From assembly GCA_958415625.1 (NCBI GenBank), contig CATYZI010000034.1, positions 1-23,427 of the forward strand: 23,427 bases of DNA, in the 5' to 3' direction. Position numbers and translations under genes: made by a program. The notes beneath the pieces were generated by a model. It saw only the letters and a list, made by a program, of their open reading frames with translations, was not told where the DNA came from and did no database searches. Every line of letters begins with the position of its first letter. Position 1 is the stretch's first letter. Shown here in pieces: positions 23,322 to 23,427 of this stretch. The DNA is from an uncultured Collinsella sp. (GTDB lineage: Bacteria > Actinomycetota > Coriobacteriia > Coriobacteriales > Coriobacteriaceae).

Positions 23322-23427
23322 GCACCGACCCACTCATTGGGGACAGACTTAAATGACCAGTCGGGGGTAGCTAATTTGGGACGTGTCTCTATGGTTTTGT
23401 CAACCGCGTGCTTCGCGCCATTTCGGC
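23322..23427. repeat. Repeat-like noncoding sequence at the window end
   Basis: This segment has two related phrases, TTGGGGACAGACTTA (about 23338) and TTTGGGACGTGTCTC (about 23374), and the short pair CCGAC/GTCGG around the first. The wording resembles REP-type extragenic repeats that often accompany IS200-like transposases, but no transposase gene is visible before the window ends. The assignment rests on pattern familiarity only. Confidence 0.3.

Overview
The window looks like chromosomal DNA from a Coriobacteriia gut anaerobe, most likely Collinsella or a close relative. This is an inference from the high GC content, the codon usage, the glgB-P-C-D-A gene order and the priA/def/fmt/rsmB cluster. 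No phage, plasmid, CRISPR or complete insertion-sequence gene is visible.

Left end (1-1826, minus strand): a tRNA-Ala(GGC) gene with its own terminator and promoter, then a tightly spaced pair made of a HAD-family phosphatase/phosphomutase and thiamine pyrophosphokinase (thiN).

Centre (about 1827-15220, plus strand): a complete glycogen locus. GlgC plus the catalytically dead GlgD paralogue make ADP-glucose, GlgA elongates, GlgB branches and GlgP degrades by phosphorolysis. After a strong hairpin comes a separately promoted gene for a 1098-residue fusion of a GH13 alpha-glucosidase/neopullulanase-like enzyme and a GH77 4-alpha-glucanotransferase, which probably completes debranching and recycling. 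The two polymer-building enzymes, GlgB and GlgA, each end in a Lys/Ala-rich histone-H1-like tail (about 73 and 270 residues); the other enzymes of the locus do not. A GGTAAAAC half-site lies in the HAD/glgB divergent region and again upstream of the GH13-GH77 gene, which suggests one sugar-responsive regulator.

Right part (15309-23247): a small FmdB-type zinc-ribbon gene on the plus strand, then a minus-strand housekeeping block transcribed gltX, priA, def, fmt, rsmB. Intergenic gaps here carry palindromic elements. Two 67-bp copies of one palindrome, in opposite orientation, bracket 275 bp between fmdB and rsmB, and a 137-bp palindrome separates def from fmt. The last 100 bases hold repeat-like noncoding DNA running off the window.

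Most notable: the histone-like tails on glycogen synthase and branching enzyme, the GH13-GH77 fusion as a possible bacterial counterpart of the eukaryotic two-activity debranching enzyme, and the shared operator-like motif. Functional proposals for these are inference; the sequence features themselves are directly visible.
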